In this document: positions 44,356 to 56,814 of the stretch, piece after piece
Layout: every line of letters starts with the position of its first letter
Numbering within the stretch: the first letter of the stretch is position 1
Assembly (NCBI RefSeq): GCF_030247185.1
Contig: NC_080572.1
Location: forward strand, 303,787,656-303,851,655
Direction: 5' to 3'
From: Malaya genurostris
Taxonomy: Eukaryota > Arthropoda > Insecta > Diptera > Culicidae
DNA length: 64,000 nt
Made by a program: the position numbers and the translations under genes
The notes under the pieces: model-generated
Databases searched by the model: none
The model's input: the letters and a program-made list of their open reading frames with translations, nothing else
Told to the model about the DNA's origin: nothing

Positions 44356-45645
44356 ATGGATGAATCCATGGACGTAAATCCTAGCATGAATCCGATACCC
44401 CCACGAACGAAAAAATATCAGGAGAGCTCTTCTGGGCCTTGGATAGTCTTTTTTAGACGTATATCAAAGCCATTAAACATTTTACAAATTTCTAAAGGTT
44501 TGACATCACGATACTCTTCAATCAAAGAGATCATAAAAGTAAATAACGATAAAATTCGTGTTGTGGTAAATAGTTTGAAACACGCGAATGATATTGTCTC
44601 TTCGGAACATTTCATTAAAGAGTATAAAGTTTACATACCCTCCAAAGATGTCGAAATTGACGGTGTTGTTACCGAAGCGAGTCTTTCGGTAGATGATTTA
44701 CTCAAGCATGGTGTTGGTCGTTTCAAGAACTCTATGCTTGAGGGTGTGAAAATACTGGAGTGCAAACAACTGTACTCAGTAGTTCATGAAGAGGGAAAGA
44801 AAGTTTATCGCCCATCAGACTCGTTTCGAGTGACATTTGCCGGGTCTGCGTTGCCGTCCCATGTCTATGTCGATAAAATTCGCCTCCCTGTTCGGCTTTT
44901 TGTTCCAAATGTAATGAATTGTACGAACTGCAAAAAATTCGGCCACACAGCTACTTACTGTAGTAATAAACCAAAATGTATTAAGTGTGAAGGGCCTCAT
45001 AAAGATAATGATTGCAACAAGGAAATTGAAAAATGTATTTATTGTGGAGAAAGTCCTCATGAGGATATTTCAGTATGCACTGCATTTAAAGTACACAAAG
45101 ACAAAATTAAGCTTTCTTTAAAAGCACGGTCTAAGCGCACATATGCAGAAATGCTTAAAACGGTCATTGATGTCCCCCCTTTGGAAACCGAAAACGGGTT
45201 TTCAAATCTAGAGGAACCAGAGGACTCTGACTCTGACGAAAATAGTGAAGGTAATTCGTTTATCACTACCCAAGGGTCAGTTAAGAGAAAGAAGTCTTCT
45301 TCCAAATTACCAAAAAAGACACCTAAAATTTCATCTTCAAAAAAAGATCCCCGTGTTAAACAAAAAAAGTCAAAACCAAAGACTGTGCCTCCTGGTTTGT
45401 CAAATTCACAAACCAATCCAGGATCTAGCACAGAAAAAGGTAATAATCCTGTGGGTTCTATTTCACAGCCACCAACAGGATTACTGAAGTTTTCGGAAAT
45501 TGTTGAATGGATTTTCTCAGCATTCAATATATCTGAACCCTTAAAGACCCTCATAATGGCATTCCTTCCAATAGCTAGAAATTTTTTGAAGCAGTTATCA
45601 GCTCAATGGCCAATTGTCTCAGGTTTTGTATCTTTTGATGGATAA
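44356..45645 (+). CDS. Non-LTR retrotransposon ORF1 (gag-like, three zinc knuckles)
   Basis: An intact 429-residue frame. The N-terminal half (about 30-200) has an RRM/gag-like character without named motifs. Three consecutive Cys/His knuckles follow at about 195-245: CTNCKKFGHTATYC, CIKCEGPHKDNDC and CIYCGESPHEDISVC. Next is an acidic EEPEDSDSDENSEG stretch, a Lys/Ser-rich basic region (KRKKSSSKLPKKTPK), and a hydrophobic end (LKTLIMAFLPIARNFLKQL). Such proteins coat the element RNA and accompany it to the nucleus. The stop overlaps the ORF2 start as ATGGATAA, implying translation of ORF2 by reinitiation. No frame damage is seen, so this is a young copy. Confidence 0.93.
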   Translation: MDESMDVNPSMNPIPPRTKKYQESSSGPWIVFFRRISKPLNILQISKGLTSRYSSIKEIIKVNNDKIRVVVNSLKHANDIVSSEHFIKEYKVYIPSKDVEIDGVVTEASLSVDDLLKHGVGRFKNSMLEGVKILECKQLYSVVHEEGKKVYRPSDSFRVTFAGSALPSHVYVDKIRLPVRLFVPNVMNCTNCKKFGHTATYCSNKPKCIKCEGPHKDNDCNKEIEKCIYCGESPHEDISVCTAFKVHKDKIKLSLKARSKRTYAEMLKTVIDVPPLETENGFSNLEEPEDSDSDENSEGNSFITTQGSVKRKKSSSKLPKKTPKISSSKKDPRVKQKKSKPKTVPPGLSNSQTNPGSSTEKGNNPVGSISQPPTGLLKFSEIVEWIFSAFNISEPLKTLIMAFLPIARNFLKQLSAQWPIVSGFVSFDG

Positions 45646-48600
45646 TTTATCACCCGTCGCAAATGATACAATCACTGTCCTGCAGTGGAATTGTCGAAGT
45701 ATCATGCCAAAACTTGATTCATTTAAAATTTTATTGCATAGCCAAAAATGTGATGTATTTGCTTTATGCGAAACATGGCTTACTTCAAACATAGCTTTAA
45801 ATTTTAATGATTTTAACATTATACGTCTCGATAGAGACTCTCCGTATGGTGGAGTGCTTTTGGGAATTAAGAAATGCTATTCCTTTTATAGATTAAACAT
45901 CCCTTCAACTTCTAGTATAGAAGTTGTTGCTTGCCAAATAAACATTAAAGGCAAAGATATTTGCATAGCTTCGGTTTATATTCCTCCAAAAGCACAAGTT
46001 GGACAGCGACAGCTTAATGAAATGGTTGAAGCCCTTCCTGCTCCACGATTGATTCTGGGGGATTTAAATTCGCACGGAATGATGTGGGGTTCCGTTTACA
46101 ATGATAGCAGATCATCTTTAATACAAAACATTTGTGACAATTTTAGCATGACGGTATTAAATATGGGTAGCATGACACGGATCCCAAGACCTCCTGCACG
46201 CCCAAGTGCATTAGATCTATCTCTTTGCTCAACATCAATTCGACTAGATTGCACCTGGAAAATATTGCCTGATTTACACGGTAGCGATCATTTACCAATC
46301 ATCATCTCAATTAGCAATAGCAATTGCATTGCTACTTCAGCTAGTATTCCATATGATTTGACAAAAAATATCGACTGGATTAAATACCAAAGTAGTATCT
46401 CTAGTATTTTGAATTCAATGGAAGAGCTCCCTCCACTTGAAGAATATGACTTCCTCATTTGTTCGATTCTGGAGGCAGCAGAACAATCCCAAACTAAACG
46501 CTTTCCTGGGCCAACGACTAACAGAAGGCCTCCCAACCCCTGGTGGGACAAAGAGTGCTCAGAGGCTAAACTCGCAAAACAAAATGCTTGCAAGACGTTT
46601 CTAAAACGGGGAGGAGGAACTCCTCAGAATTTTGAAAAACTTATGGTTTTAGAAACCAAGTACAAGAGCATACTTCGAGCCAAAAAATGTAGCTATTGGA
46701 GACATTTTGTCGAAGGTTTGTCAAGAGATACCTCAATGAGCACTCTTTGGAACACGGCCAGACGAATGAGGAATCGTAACGTGGGCAATGAGAGTGATGA
46801 ATACTCGAACCGATGGATATTTGACTTTGCTAGGAAAGTTTGCCCAGATTCTGTTCCTACGCAGAGCATTATAAGGGAATCTCCTCCAAATAATGGTTTT
46901 ATTAATAACCCATTTTCAATGATGGAATTTTCTATAGCACTCTTGTCTTGTAACAATAACGCCCCTGGGTTGGACAGAATTAAATTCAACTTGGTGAAGA
47001 ATCTGCCCGACCTCGCAAAAAGACGTTTGTTGGAATTGTTCAACAAGTTTCTTGAGCAAAATATTGTTCCACCTGACTGGAGGCAAGTGAAAATTATCGC
47101 CATTCAAAAGCCGGGGAACCAGCTTCCAATCACAACTCATATAGACCCATTGCAAAAATTATTCTACGACGTCTCGACACTTGGGTCGAGACGAACGGTT
47201 TGTTGTCAGATACTCAGTTTGGCTTCCGTAGAAATAAAGGGACGAATGATTGCCTTGCATTACTTTCGTCTGACATCCAAATTGCCTTCGCTCAAAAGCA
47301 ACAAATGGCATCTGTATTTTTAGACATTAAAGGAGCATTTGATTCAGTTTCCATTGATGTTCTTTCAGACAAGCTCCACCAACATGGACTCCCAGCGGTT
47401 ATAAATAATTATTTGCACAACCTTTTGTCAGAGAAACGCATGCATTTTTCATATGGCGATTTGACAACATTCAGAATTAGCTACATGGGTCTACCGCAAG
47501 GCTCATGCCTCAGTCCGCTCCTTTATAATTTTTACGTGAATGACATTGACAGCTGTCTTGTAACCCCATGTACACTAAGACAATTGGCAGATGATGGCGT
47601 GGTTTCAGTTACTGGACCCAAAGCTATTGATCTGCATAAACCATTGCAAGATACCTTAGATAACTTGTCCGTTTGGGCTGTTCATCTTGGTATCGAATTC
47701 TCTGCGGAGAAAACAGAGTTAGTCGTCTTTTCAAGAAAGCATGATCCCGCGCAGCTTCAGCTCCATATGATGGGAAGAATAATCGAACAGGTTTTGACTT
47801 TCAAATACCTCGGGGTGTGGTTCGATTCCAAATGCACGTGGGGAGGACACATTAGGTATCTGATAACGAAATGCCAACAAAGAGTAAATTTTCTTCGAAC
47901 AATAACAGGATCTTGGTGGGGTGCTCATCCGCAAGATCTAATAAAATTGTATCAAACAACGATACTTTCAGTGATGGAATATGGATGCGTTTGTTTTCGT
48001 TCCGCTGCAAACTCTCATATTATCAAACTTGAGCGAATTCAGTACCGTTGTTTGCGAATTGCCTTAGGCTGCATGCATTCAACACATACAATGAGTCTTG
48101 AAGTTCTGGCGGGAGTTCTTCCATTAAAAGATCGATTTTGGGAGCTTTCATCACGCCTGCTAATAAGATGTGAGGTGCTGAATCCCATGGTAATTAATAA
48201 TTTCGAACGACTAGTCGAGCTTCGATCTCAAACAAAATTCATGACAGTATATTTTAACCATATGTCACAGGAAATCAACCCTTCAAGATATATTCCTATC
48301 CGTGTCAGCCTCCTAAATGTCCCTGACTCAACTTTATTTTTCGATACATCCATGCAGCGCGAAGTGCGTGGAATCCCGGATCACCTACGCTCGACGGAAA
48401 TCCCGAAAATATTTTCAAGTAAGTTCAGGCATATTGACTCTGAGAAAATGTTTTACACGGACGGATCGCGAATTGAAGAAGCGACAGGGTTTGGTATGTT
48501 CAACAATAATGTTTCGGCCTCATTTAGGCTTCAAGAACCTGCATCTGTTTATATAGCAGAGCTAGCAGCAGTTCATTATAGTTTGAGTGTAATCGTCACA

Positions 48601-49299
48601 TTATCTCCAAACCATTATTTCCTCTTCACAGATAGTCTGAGTGCAATTGAAGCCATTCGCTCTAACATGACTGGCAAGACTGAACCGTTTTTCCTGGGCA
48701 AAATAAAACAGTGCCTGAACGACATATTGAACAATAATTATCTAATCACTATAGTCTGGGTCCCGGCTCATTGCTCCATTCCTGGCAATGAAAGAGCCGA
48801 TATTTTAGTCAAACGTGGTGCTATTGAGGGTGAAATTTATGAGCGACCGATTGCTTTCAACGAATTCTATAGCTCGTCTCGCCAAAGAACACTTGCCAGC
48901 TGGCAAGCTTCTTGGGATAGAGATGATCTGGGTCGGTGGATGCACTCAATTATTCCGAATATATCGACAAAGGCATGGTTCAGGGGACTGGATGTGAGTA
49001 GGGATTTCATTCGTGTGATGTCCAGACTCATGTCCAATCACTACACGTTAGATGCACATCTCCTTCGAATTGGGCTCTCCGAGACTAATCATTGTGCTTG
49101 CGGAGAAGGCTATCGGGATATTGATCATGTCGTTTGGACATGCGTGGAGTATCGTGATGTCAGATCTCAACTAATAAATTCTTTGCGTACCCAAGGTAAA
49201 CTATCCAATATCCCAGTTCGAGACATTCTTGCTTGTCGTGACCTTTCATACATGAAACTTATTTATCATTTCATAAAGAAAATTGGAGTTTCAATTTAA
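45638..49299 (+). pseudogene. Non-LTR ORF2: endonuclease, reverse transcriptase, RNase H (one frameshift)
   Basis: The start ATG at 45,638 overlaps the ORF1 stop. Endonuclease motifs are LQWNCRSI, CETWL, GDLNSHGMMWG (about residue 140) and GSDHLPI (about 215). At about 47,115 one base is missing in the GGGGAACCAG run. About 30 bp is then lost at RPIA/KIILRR compared with family members, so the frame moves to the one open from 47,200 to 49,299. RT motifs are KGAFDSVS, MGLPQGSCLSPLLYN and LADDGVVS. The residue before ADD is Leu, not the usual Tyr/Phe. RNase H has FYTDGS, YIAELAAV, FTDSLSAIEAI and WVPAHCSIPGNERAD, so all acidic residues are kept. CACGEGYRDIDHVVWTC ends the protein. Confidence 0.9.
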
Positions 49300-49688
49300 T
49301 AAAGGCCCCTTTTAAGACTTAGCTCTGATCCCAGCTGCGTCCATGAGTTCAACCAATAGCTAAATTAGAATAAAAATTATGTAATGATACAAACAAACTC
49401 GAAACAGTTTATGAAATTATCAACAAAATGTCAAAAAAAACAGCTTATTTTATAATTTATAGAAGGTAATCGTTTGGTTCAAATAATATTTCCGAGTAGA
49501 TTTCATAATTAATGACGAGTTACCTAAGATGATATTTAAGCTATAAGAGAATATGTTTTAATAAATTCAAAACGTTGTGACTATATTAGAATTAAATTAG
49601 GATAAGAATATTATGTAAAAGTGATGCTACGGCGAAGAAAAACTTATGTAAACTGCCTTAAGAAATAAACGTATTTATGAAAAAAAAA
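49300..49688 (+). other. 3' UTR and poly-A of the retrotransposon
   Basis: AT-rich UTR ending in AGAAATAAACG, a polyadenylation-type hexamer, and an A run that merges with the first base of the target duplication. Confidence 0.85.
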
Positions 49689-49700
49689 ACTGCTTGGGCT

Positions 49701-51160
49701 TGGAATTGCAACCGAACCAATTGACGGTCGTCGGCAGGCACCACTCTAGTCGTCTTAATGCTTCGCTATGAGTCATCATCCAGCACTATGTAGTATGTAC
49801 AGAGATTTCTTTTGCGCAAAGCTTCAAGACCGGACCAAAAGCACATGAAAACAGCCATCCAATAAAGCACCTTCACACAACACGCGCGCACTGATTTACT
49901 CTCCGATTACGCTATACTGAAGAAATGAACGTTCCGACATTGGTTTCTTCAGCACGATGGCAACTAATAGGCACAAGTTCCTCGTGGTTGTGTCATCGTT
50001 GGATACGTTCACTTTTTTGGTTTTTGCTGTGTTTGCAAATATGTCACGAATAGCTAAGCCGGGAGTGTAGGGGGAACATAAACAAAACTGTAGTAACCCC
50101 CCTTCAAATAGTAGTACAATAAACTAAGGCTCTTGAGAAGAGCACCAAACTGGGAACTAACCTTTTCGTTCAACGTCTGACTATGTTCTGTTCGTAGCTC
50201 ACGTTTTGCAGCAAATTCGAACCATCGCATCGCAGTGCTCGGCGACGTGTGTTCTCCCGCTTGCTTCGATCCCCCAACGAAGAGAATCCAATCAATCTCT
50301 CTGTTTTGTATAGTACGAGCTGCTAGTAAACAGTAGTTGGATTCGTATTATTTTGAACCTCTCACAAATACGTCGGCAGTATAAACAAACGAATTGCTAT
50401 GCAAGATACTGAACCATTTATCCATGCTGGGCTGCTGGTGGGTTGAGGTAAAAATATATCGCATCAAAATCACCTAAAAAAAGGCAGGCGACAAAGCGAA
50501 CGACAAAGAGAATTGAATGAACTGACCACAAAATATTTTGATAGCCCGTTTTTTTTATCCGCACAAAGAAAAATCCTTTCAAATATAAATCGATCTCGTT
50601 TCAATTTGTTCCAATCAACACCTCGTACATCGCGAAACTGCATCAAATATCGATTTCAGTATACTTGGGTTGCATTTCGTTCCGGCTCCAACGTCGTTCG
50701 ATAGCCATGAGTCACGAAATGAAACGAAGTTTCGCATCATGACGCCTTCTGCCTTTGCAACATGATCGTGAATCTGTGCGGTGACCATAACGCCATCGAA
50801 CAGCAAGGTCAACTCGCTAGTACCGGTCGTTACGTCAGTTAGTTAGTTGTCGTCTGCCCACGTAAAGTTAAAGGCTGATGGTCGGACAGGGTTTTCTCGG
50901 AATGACGCGATCGTAATTCTAAAGGAAAAGTAGCTGCACGATATTCAGTAAGTTGATCAAATGGTGATCCTAAGCTCTAAATATGTGCTGAGTAGATTTT
51001 TCATCTTTTTCCTGTTTTTCGTTTTCACTTAATATAATAAAAAATAAATAAAAATATTTCGTAAAATTTCATCATTTTTCATGCACTTCATTGGAGCAGG
51101 AAATTGAATATAAAATTATTTCACAGTACTTCAGTTTTGAATATAGAGCCCCAAGTAGCA
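49701..51160 (+). promoter_or_regulatory. GC-richer non-repeat island, candidate host promoter/first exon
   Basis: The sequence lacks the repeat families that fill the rest of the window. At 50,836 CGTCAGTTAGTTAG resembles an arthropod initiator. About 110 bases on, ATTCAGTAAGTTG at 50,943-50,955 is a strong donor, so 50,837-50,947 could be a non-coding first exon on the plus strand with its gene beyond the window. The reading frames here (60-65 codons) are not convincing. Evidence is suggestive only. Confidence 0.3.
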
Positions 51161-51166
51161 AATGTA

Positions 51167-52026
51167 CACACTAAGATTTAATTCCTTTGTTCGGTAATAT
51201 TTTTGACGAGAACTTTCGGTAATCTATAGAAATAACCGATATTTCGGTACATGGGTTTTATTTTACAACAATTATGCAAATTTTCACCGAACGATCAGTT
51301 TAACGTAAATTTTCATAGCAGAATTCTGTATTAGACATACAATTGATACGGTAAACCTGAATGGTCGCCGAATACGGTAAAAATCATACTGTCCGTTTGG
51401 TAAAGTTATCTTCCAATAACCGAACTTCTGTGAAAACTGATTGTCATGAAACTAACTGTCAAACAGTTATTAAAATATTCAGTGAGTGCCTTTTTATTAA
51501 ACAAACGAAAAAAATGTTGAAGGGTTCATCGAATCGATTGAGGTACAGGTGATAAAAATTTTTAAGACATTAGAGCCACTAACAGCTTTTTGTTTACTTA
51601 TAGGCAGAAAAAAATTTTGTATCACTTGTCCACTTGCTGCCAACACTAATCATTCAAGGGTAATTTTTGGTGGATTCGACGGATTGTGCAGTATTTTGGA
51701 AGGCGCTCATAATTCCGGCCAGTCGGAACATCTGACACTTTTTAAATTTCTCGTTGAAAAAAACCATTTTCTTCATTCGTTTTTGTGAATATGTGTTGTT
51801 TTTTGCAATCCGAAAATCCAGAATTTTAACCAAAGGAAAACAAACAAACAAAAATTACCGAACAATCTGTTAGATCCATTTGGTTTACAGTTTACGGTAA
51901 TTGTTTGATAGTTCAGCAATTACCGAGCGATCGGTAATCAATTCAGTTACCGAACTGATTACCGAACGTTCAGCTGTTGAAAATTCGGTAAAAAATTACC
52001 GAATTCTGCGAAATTTTCTAAGTGTG
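51167..52026. mobile_element. TA-target MITE with CACACTAAGA ends and CGGTAA motifs
   Basis: CACACTAAGA and the reverse complement of TCTAAGTGTG differ at one base, and TA flanks both sides (51,165-51,166; 52,027-52,028). Subterminal zones are filled with TTCGGTAAT/ATTACCGAA words. The middle part shares several blocks with 1,046-1,290. No transposase. Confidence 0.8.
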
Positions 52027-54090
52027 TAACTTATTGAAATTTCAAGAGGTTCTACAATTGTCTTAGTATTGTTTTTTTTAATGCTAGATATGTTCAGAAA
52101 GATTTTTAAATATATTAAAATCGGTTGTGCAACTTATCACTGTTAAGTTTTACAATCCTACCGAAAAAATCACTATCAAACTATTTTAAGTACATTTAAA
52201 ACAATTGTGCAGTAAATCACCAACTTGCCTACGTTGCACTAGTAGTTATAGAAGCTCTGCAAAAAATTTCACATCGTCATGTAAAAACGAAATAACTAAA
52301 ACAATTGTTCAACTTAACAAAAATTTTTCAAATGGTTGTCATAATTGTATCGGACTCAATATATGCCGAAATGGCTGTATATCTCTTGTGCAGACAAAAA
52401 AGTGAAATTAGGCTCTCCGCAAGGCAAAAAATGATAAGACGAATTGAAAATCTCACAGTAAAAACTATTTTGTTGCCTCATGAAATTTTAGGTCAGTGTG
52501 TGCAGTTTTCTTCATTTTTAAAAACAACAATTCGAAACTTACAAATAAGTTGTACCAGATTTTTTTTATAAAAGTTTCAGAAATACAGCATAACATACGC
52601 AATGGGAACAAAAATCAATCAGATAATTTGTATTCGGGTTTCATCTCGCGAAAATAAATGAGCAGACCTGACATCACTTTTTAAAGATATTGAACAAAGT
52701 CCATCATAGTTGTTCTCATAGTTATATATTACCGCTTGAGCAACTTGTTTTTTGCAACTACAGCACATGAGCTCACCAAAATAATACCAACAGTGCCTAT
52801 CACGAATGTCGGGTTCACTAAGATGAATGACTAAACTGTATTGTTGTTTAAGTCAACTAGTTTGATAAAATTAAAAACAAAAATTTTCTCTTTTCAATGT
52901 TGACATGTTTATATTTCCTTTTATTTGGGAAAAATAAGTCATTACGTTGGGTGAACCATTTTCTTTTCAACACACTGTTATCCTCGATGCCATATTGGAA
53001 AATATTGAAGAAAGGTTCATTTCAAGATTTTTCATATTAATTGAAACATCAATATGATTAAAATCGTCTGAAAAGGCGAATGAATGTTTGATATCGATCA
53101 TATTCATTGAAGAGAATAGATTGTTATTTTCATAGAAATTAATGTGCAATCATCAAAACACGTACATTGGCGTACATTCAGACGTACGCAGAAATGCAGT
53201 TCGTTGTCGATTTCCTATTTACTAAAACATAAAAGATCAATTCTACAATATGTAGTATTACCATTTATTTAGGTGCAGAATATTTTTAAAGTTGCATGTT
53301 TGTGTTACGAGCAGTTGTATAGAAAATCAAATGTGAAACTTATTCATTAGAAATTATGTTTGCTATGTTTTTATAAACATCAATTCAATTCTTGTTTACA
53401 TTACGTAGTAGTTTCCATGAGTTTCACAATTGTTTTTTCGCTGATTTAATTGCTGCATTTGTAATGGGGTTGATGCATGAGTTTCTGTATTAGTTGCACA
53501 ATAATTGTGAATAAATGTTCGTGACAACGGAAAAACTTAAAGATATGTTGCACAACACAGAAAAATTGCGCTTTTTTCCATAACACAGCATTTACTACAA
53601 TAGTAATATAACTAATTTGATAAATTGCACAATCTGTAGGAAAATACAGGACAGCAACTTAACGTGCTACGTGGGAGAAATTCCACTGCAAATTTAACAG
53701 CTTTTTTAAATTTTAAATTGCATCATCAATTTGCCCTTTTTACTCTAGCCTTACTTTAGAGAAGGGACTAAGCCAAAACCGCTTGAAAATTCTACAGTAT
53801 ATGTTTCTGAAACGGTGAGTACGATTCTATCGATTTGATGATTTCTGCAATGTTTAGGTAATTCTAAGGACTATGTAAAGGAAGTAGACGATTTTTAAAT
53901 TGTAATGCTAGTATAAAAATTGTAGGTATTATTAAATAATAAGAAACGGTTAATAAATGCTACTTTCGAACATTGTATGAAAACATTGTAAAAATTCTTT
54001 CGCGTAAAAAACTTTTTTTTATAATGAACTCAAACAACCATCCGAAAATCGTTACAAAAATAAAAATTTCCCAATTTTTTTTCAAATCGC
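52027..54090. other. Intergenic, nothing recognised
   Basis: Very AT-rich. No domain, splice-flanked exon or inverted ends identified. Confidence 0.5.
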
Positions 54091-54094
54091 TGTA

Positions 54095-54881
54095 CTCCCA
54101 AAGCTCCGTTTACGTAAACTTTTTTTACGTTACCTCTTTTTACGTAAGTCTTTTTACGAACAAAATCCCAAATAACGTAAACATTTTTTAAGAATTTACT
54201 TCATAAAAAGTGTTTTTTCATACAATGAAAATCATTTTTGGATCATTTATATTCCATGGAAATTACTACAATATGGGTATTTTTGGAATCGCATTTGTTT
54301 AGCAGCATTTGTTCAGCAGCTTCAACAGTCTTGATAATCTAAAACTAATTTGACTGGTATTTTAGTATTTTTACTAAATCCGAAAACCATTCTGAAAATA
54401 TGCATTTTGTGAAGGTATTCAAAAAATTACAGTAATAATCAAAAGGGTTTTCAAGGAATAGCCGCCATCTTGGAATTCAGGACTATCTCAAACATAGTTT
54501 TCCTAAATTTACTCATCAAACCCGTTTCAAAACTACCCATATTGTAAGGGTTTTTTGAGGAATATCAATTACCCGCCATCTAGTCGCCATCTTGGAATTC
54601 AGGACTACTTCAAACATCGTTTTCCGACATGTACTTATCAAACCTGTTCTGATAATACCCATATTCTGATGATTTGTATCGAACATCGATGAACCGGAAG
54701 TCGCCATATTGGAAATTGAAGCTACTTAGAACATCTTTTTCCTGCAAAAACTGATAATTTTCGTTCCATAATCATCCAATATATTATACATATCCAATAA
54801 TACATAAACATAAGGAAAACTTTTTTACGTCATAATTTCATTTACGAACCCCCGATTATTACGTAAATGGAGGTTTGGATG
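54095..54881. mobile_element. TA-target element with TTTACGTAA subterminal motifs and internal repeats
   Basis: The left end CTCCCAAAGCTCCGTTTACG and the reversed right end CATCCAAACCTCCATTTACG are related. TA lies on both sides. Inside, a unit of about 123 bp with GCCATCTTGGAATTCAGGAC recurs at 54,463, 54,587 and, degenerate, at about 54,702. Confidence 0.75.
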
Positions 54882-55398
54882 TATTTCGAGAATGGTAGCA
54901 TATACAAAAATTTTGATTAACATCGTTTAAATTGAAAATTTACCGTTTTTTCATAAAATAAAAAAAAAACAAATAAAAGAAATTCACGATTTTCAAAAAT
55001 TTATATTAGTTTGAAAATTATATTTCTCTATTCTACAAATTTGACAGTATTTTACTTTGTGCTTCAAAAGCTTCCGAAATCGAAAAAATTTTCAATGCCA
55101 AAAGTCTTAGAATTGCATGAATTTTTTTTACTTAGAAAAAAATCTCAAAATTTTTCCCAGTCCCAGAAAGTTCTTAAAAACATTTTTTTTTAGATAACAC
55201 TACATCTCAAAGTTTCATGGATCTTAAGATTTTTGGCATCATTTGGTGCTTTTTCAACATCGAAAATTTTCAAACTTTAACCCATGTCCGATATAGCTCA
55301 AATTTTGCATGAGGACTTTTTTTGAGGTGCTTAAACTTTTGAGCACTAGACGAAATTAGATTTGATCCCAAAATATTGGCACCCTAAAAATATATATA
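54882..55398. other. AT-rich spacer
   Basis: Resembles the interior of the TTTTTACG-type elements in places (for example TCAAAGTTTCATGGATCTTA). No clear ends. Confidence 0.4.
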
Positions 55399-56231
55399 CA
55401 CTAAAGTCTCTTTTTACACGTTTTTTTTCGCACGGTTTTTTTATACACGGCTTTTTTTACACGGATTCCGGAATTAACACGGTTTTTATTTACACGATTT
55501 TCGCAATTAACACGGTTTCTAATGAGTGTTTAAAAACCACTGTCATTTGTTTTTTGAGAAAAAAAAATTAAAAGAGGGGACAGGTTGTCTGTAAGAAAAC
55601 GATTATGAGAGCTAATTTAAAGTTTGAAAGTTAACTAAAATCATTCACTCAACAATTCACGAGATCATTGACTGTCGTTCCATAAAATGATTAATCAGTC
55701 TTCAGATCTTCAATCGCTGTTGTAAATTACACGACAACGTCTCTTTCGCTCAGTTGTGGTGTATGATGTCAGCATCGCCATTGATATAATCGAGAATTTC
55801 GCAGCGTTGAAGAACTAGTCGGATTTACTAATCTCGTCAACTCTTCGTCATATCAAACAGTACAGTATTTTATACCCATTTGAATTCTATAGCTTTAGTA
55901 GTATTACGATTTACGCCGATGAAATGAGTTTCTTCAGCATGACACATAGTAATACCTTTTCTAATTTGATCCATATTCATCTCTATGAATTCTTCCCCTT
56001 TGATTCTATCGCTGCGTGCATAGATCTTCACCCAATACCTATGTCTTCCCACTCAGTTTAGTTGAGAATGACTGTTAAGATCGTTAGTGTTTAAAACACA
56101 TCGCATGGAATTATTACGTCAAATTTTCAACGCGTTTTTTTTTTGCACGGTTTCCGCAATTAATACGGTTTTCTTTTACAAGGATTTTTTTAACAAGGTA
56201 CGTAACCCCCGTGTAAAACGGGACCTGAGTG
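55399..56231. mobile_element. TA-target element with CACTAAAGTCTCTTTTTACACG ends
   Basis: The left end CACTAAAGTCTCTTTTTACA pairs with the reversed right end CACTCAGGTCCCGTTTTACA. It lies in a TA-rich site with TA on both sides. Subterminal ACACGGATTCCGGAATTAAC and AACACGGTTT words recur. The ends are related to the element at 30,026-30,840. Confidence 0.78.
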
Positions 56232-56665
<434 letters not shown>

Positions 56666-56814
56666 TATGATGCAAATTGTCTCTTTTGAGGTGCCAAATT
56701 TGAGCCAAATAAAAAAATACAAGAAAAAATCGACCTTCGATTTCATATGAGATTGCTCCTACTTTCGAAGTAAATCCAAGCGTTAATTTAAATATTCAGT
56801 CTTATTTATTGAAA

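Larger units (their letters stand above)
43663..49688 (+). mobile_element. Full-length I-clade-like non-LTR retrotransposon
   Basis: A 12-bp direct repeat ACTGCTTGGGCT (43,651-43,662 and 49,689-49,700) encloses 6.03 kb. Layout is a 5' UTR of about 690 bp, ORF1, ORF2 overlapping ORF1's stop, a 3' UTR of about 390 bp and poly-A. The 5' end reads ACATCATTCAGT, in keeping with an initiator-type internal promoter. Endonuclease, reverse transcriptase and RNase H in one ORF2 plus a triple-knuckle ORF1 place it in the I superfamily. Exact clade is inference. Confidence 0.93.
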
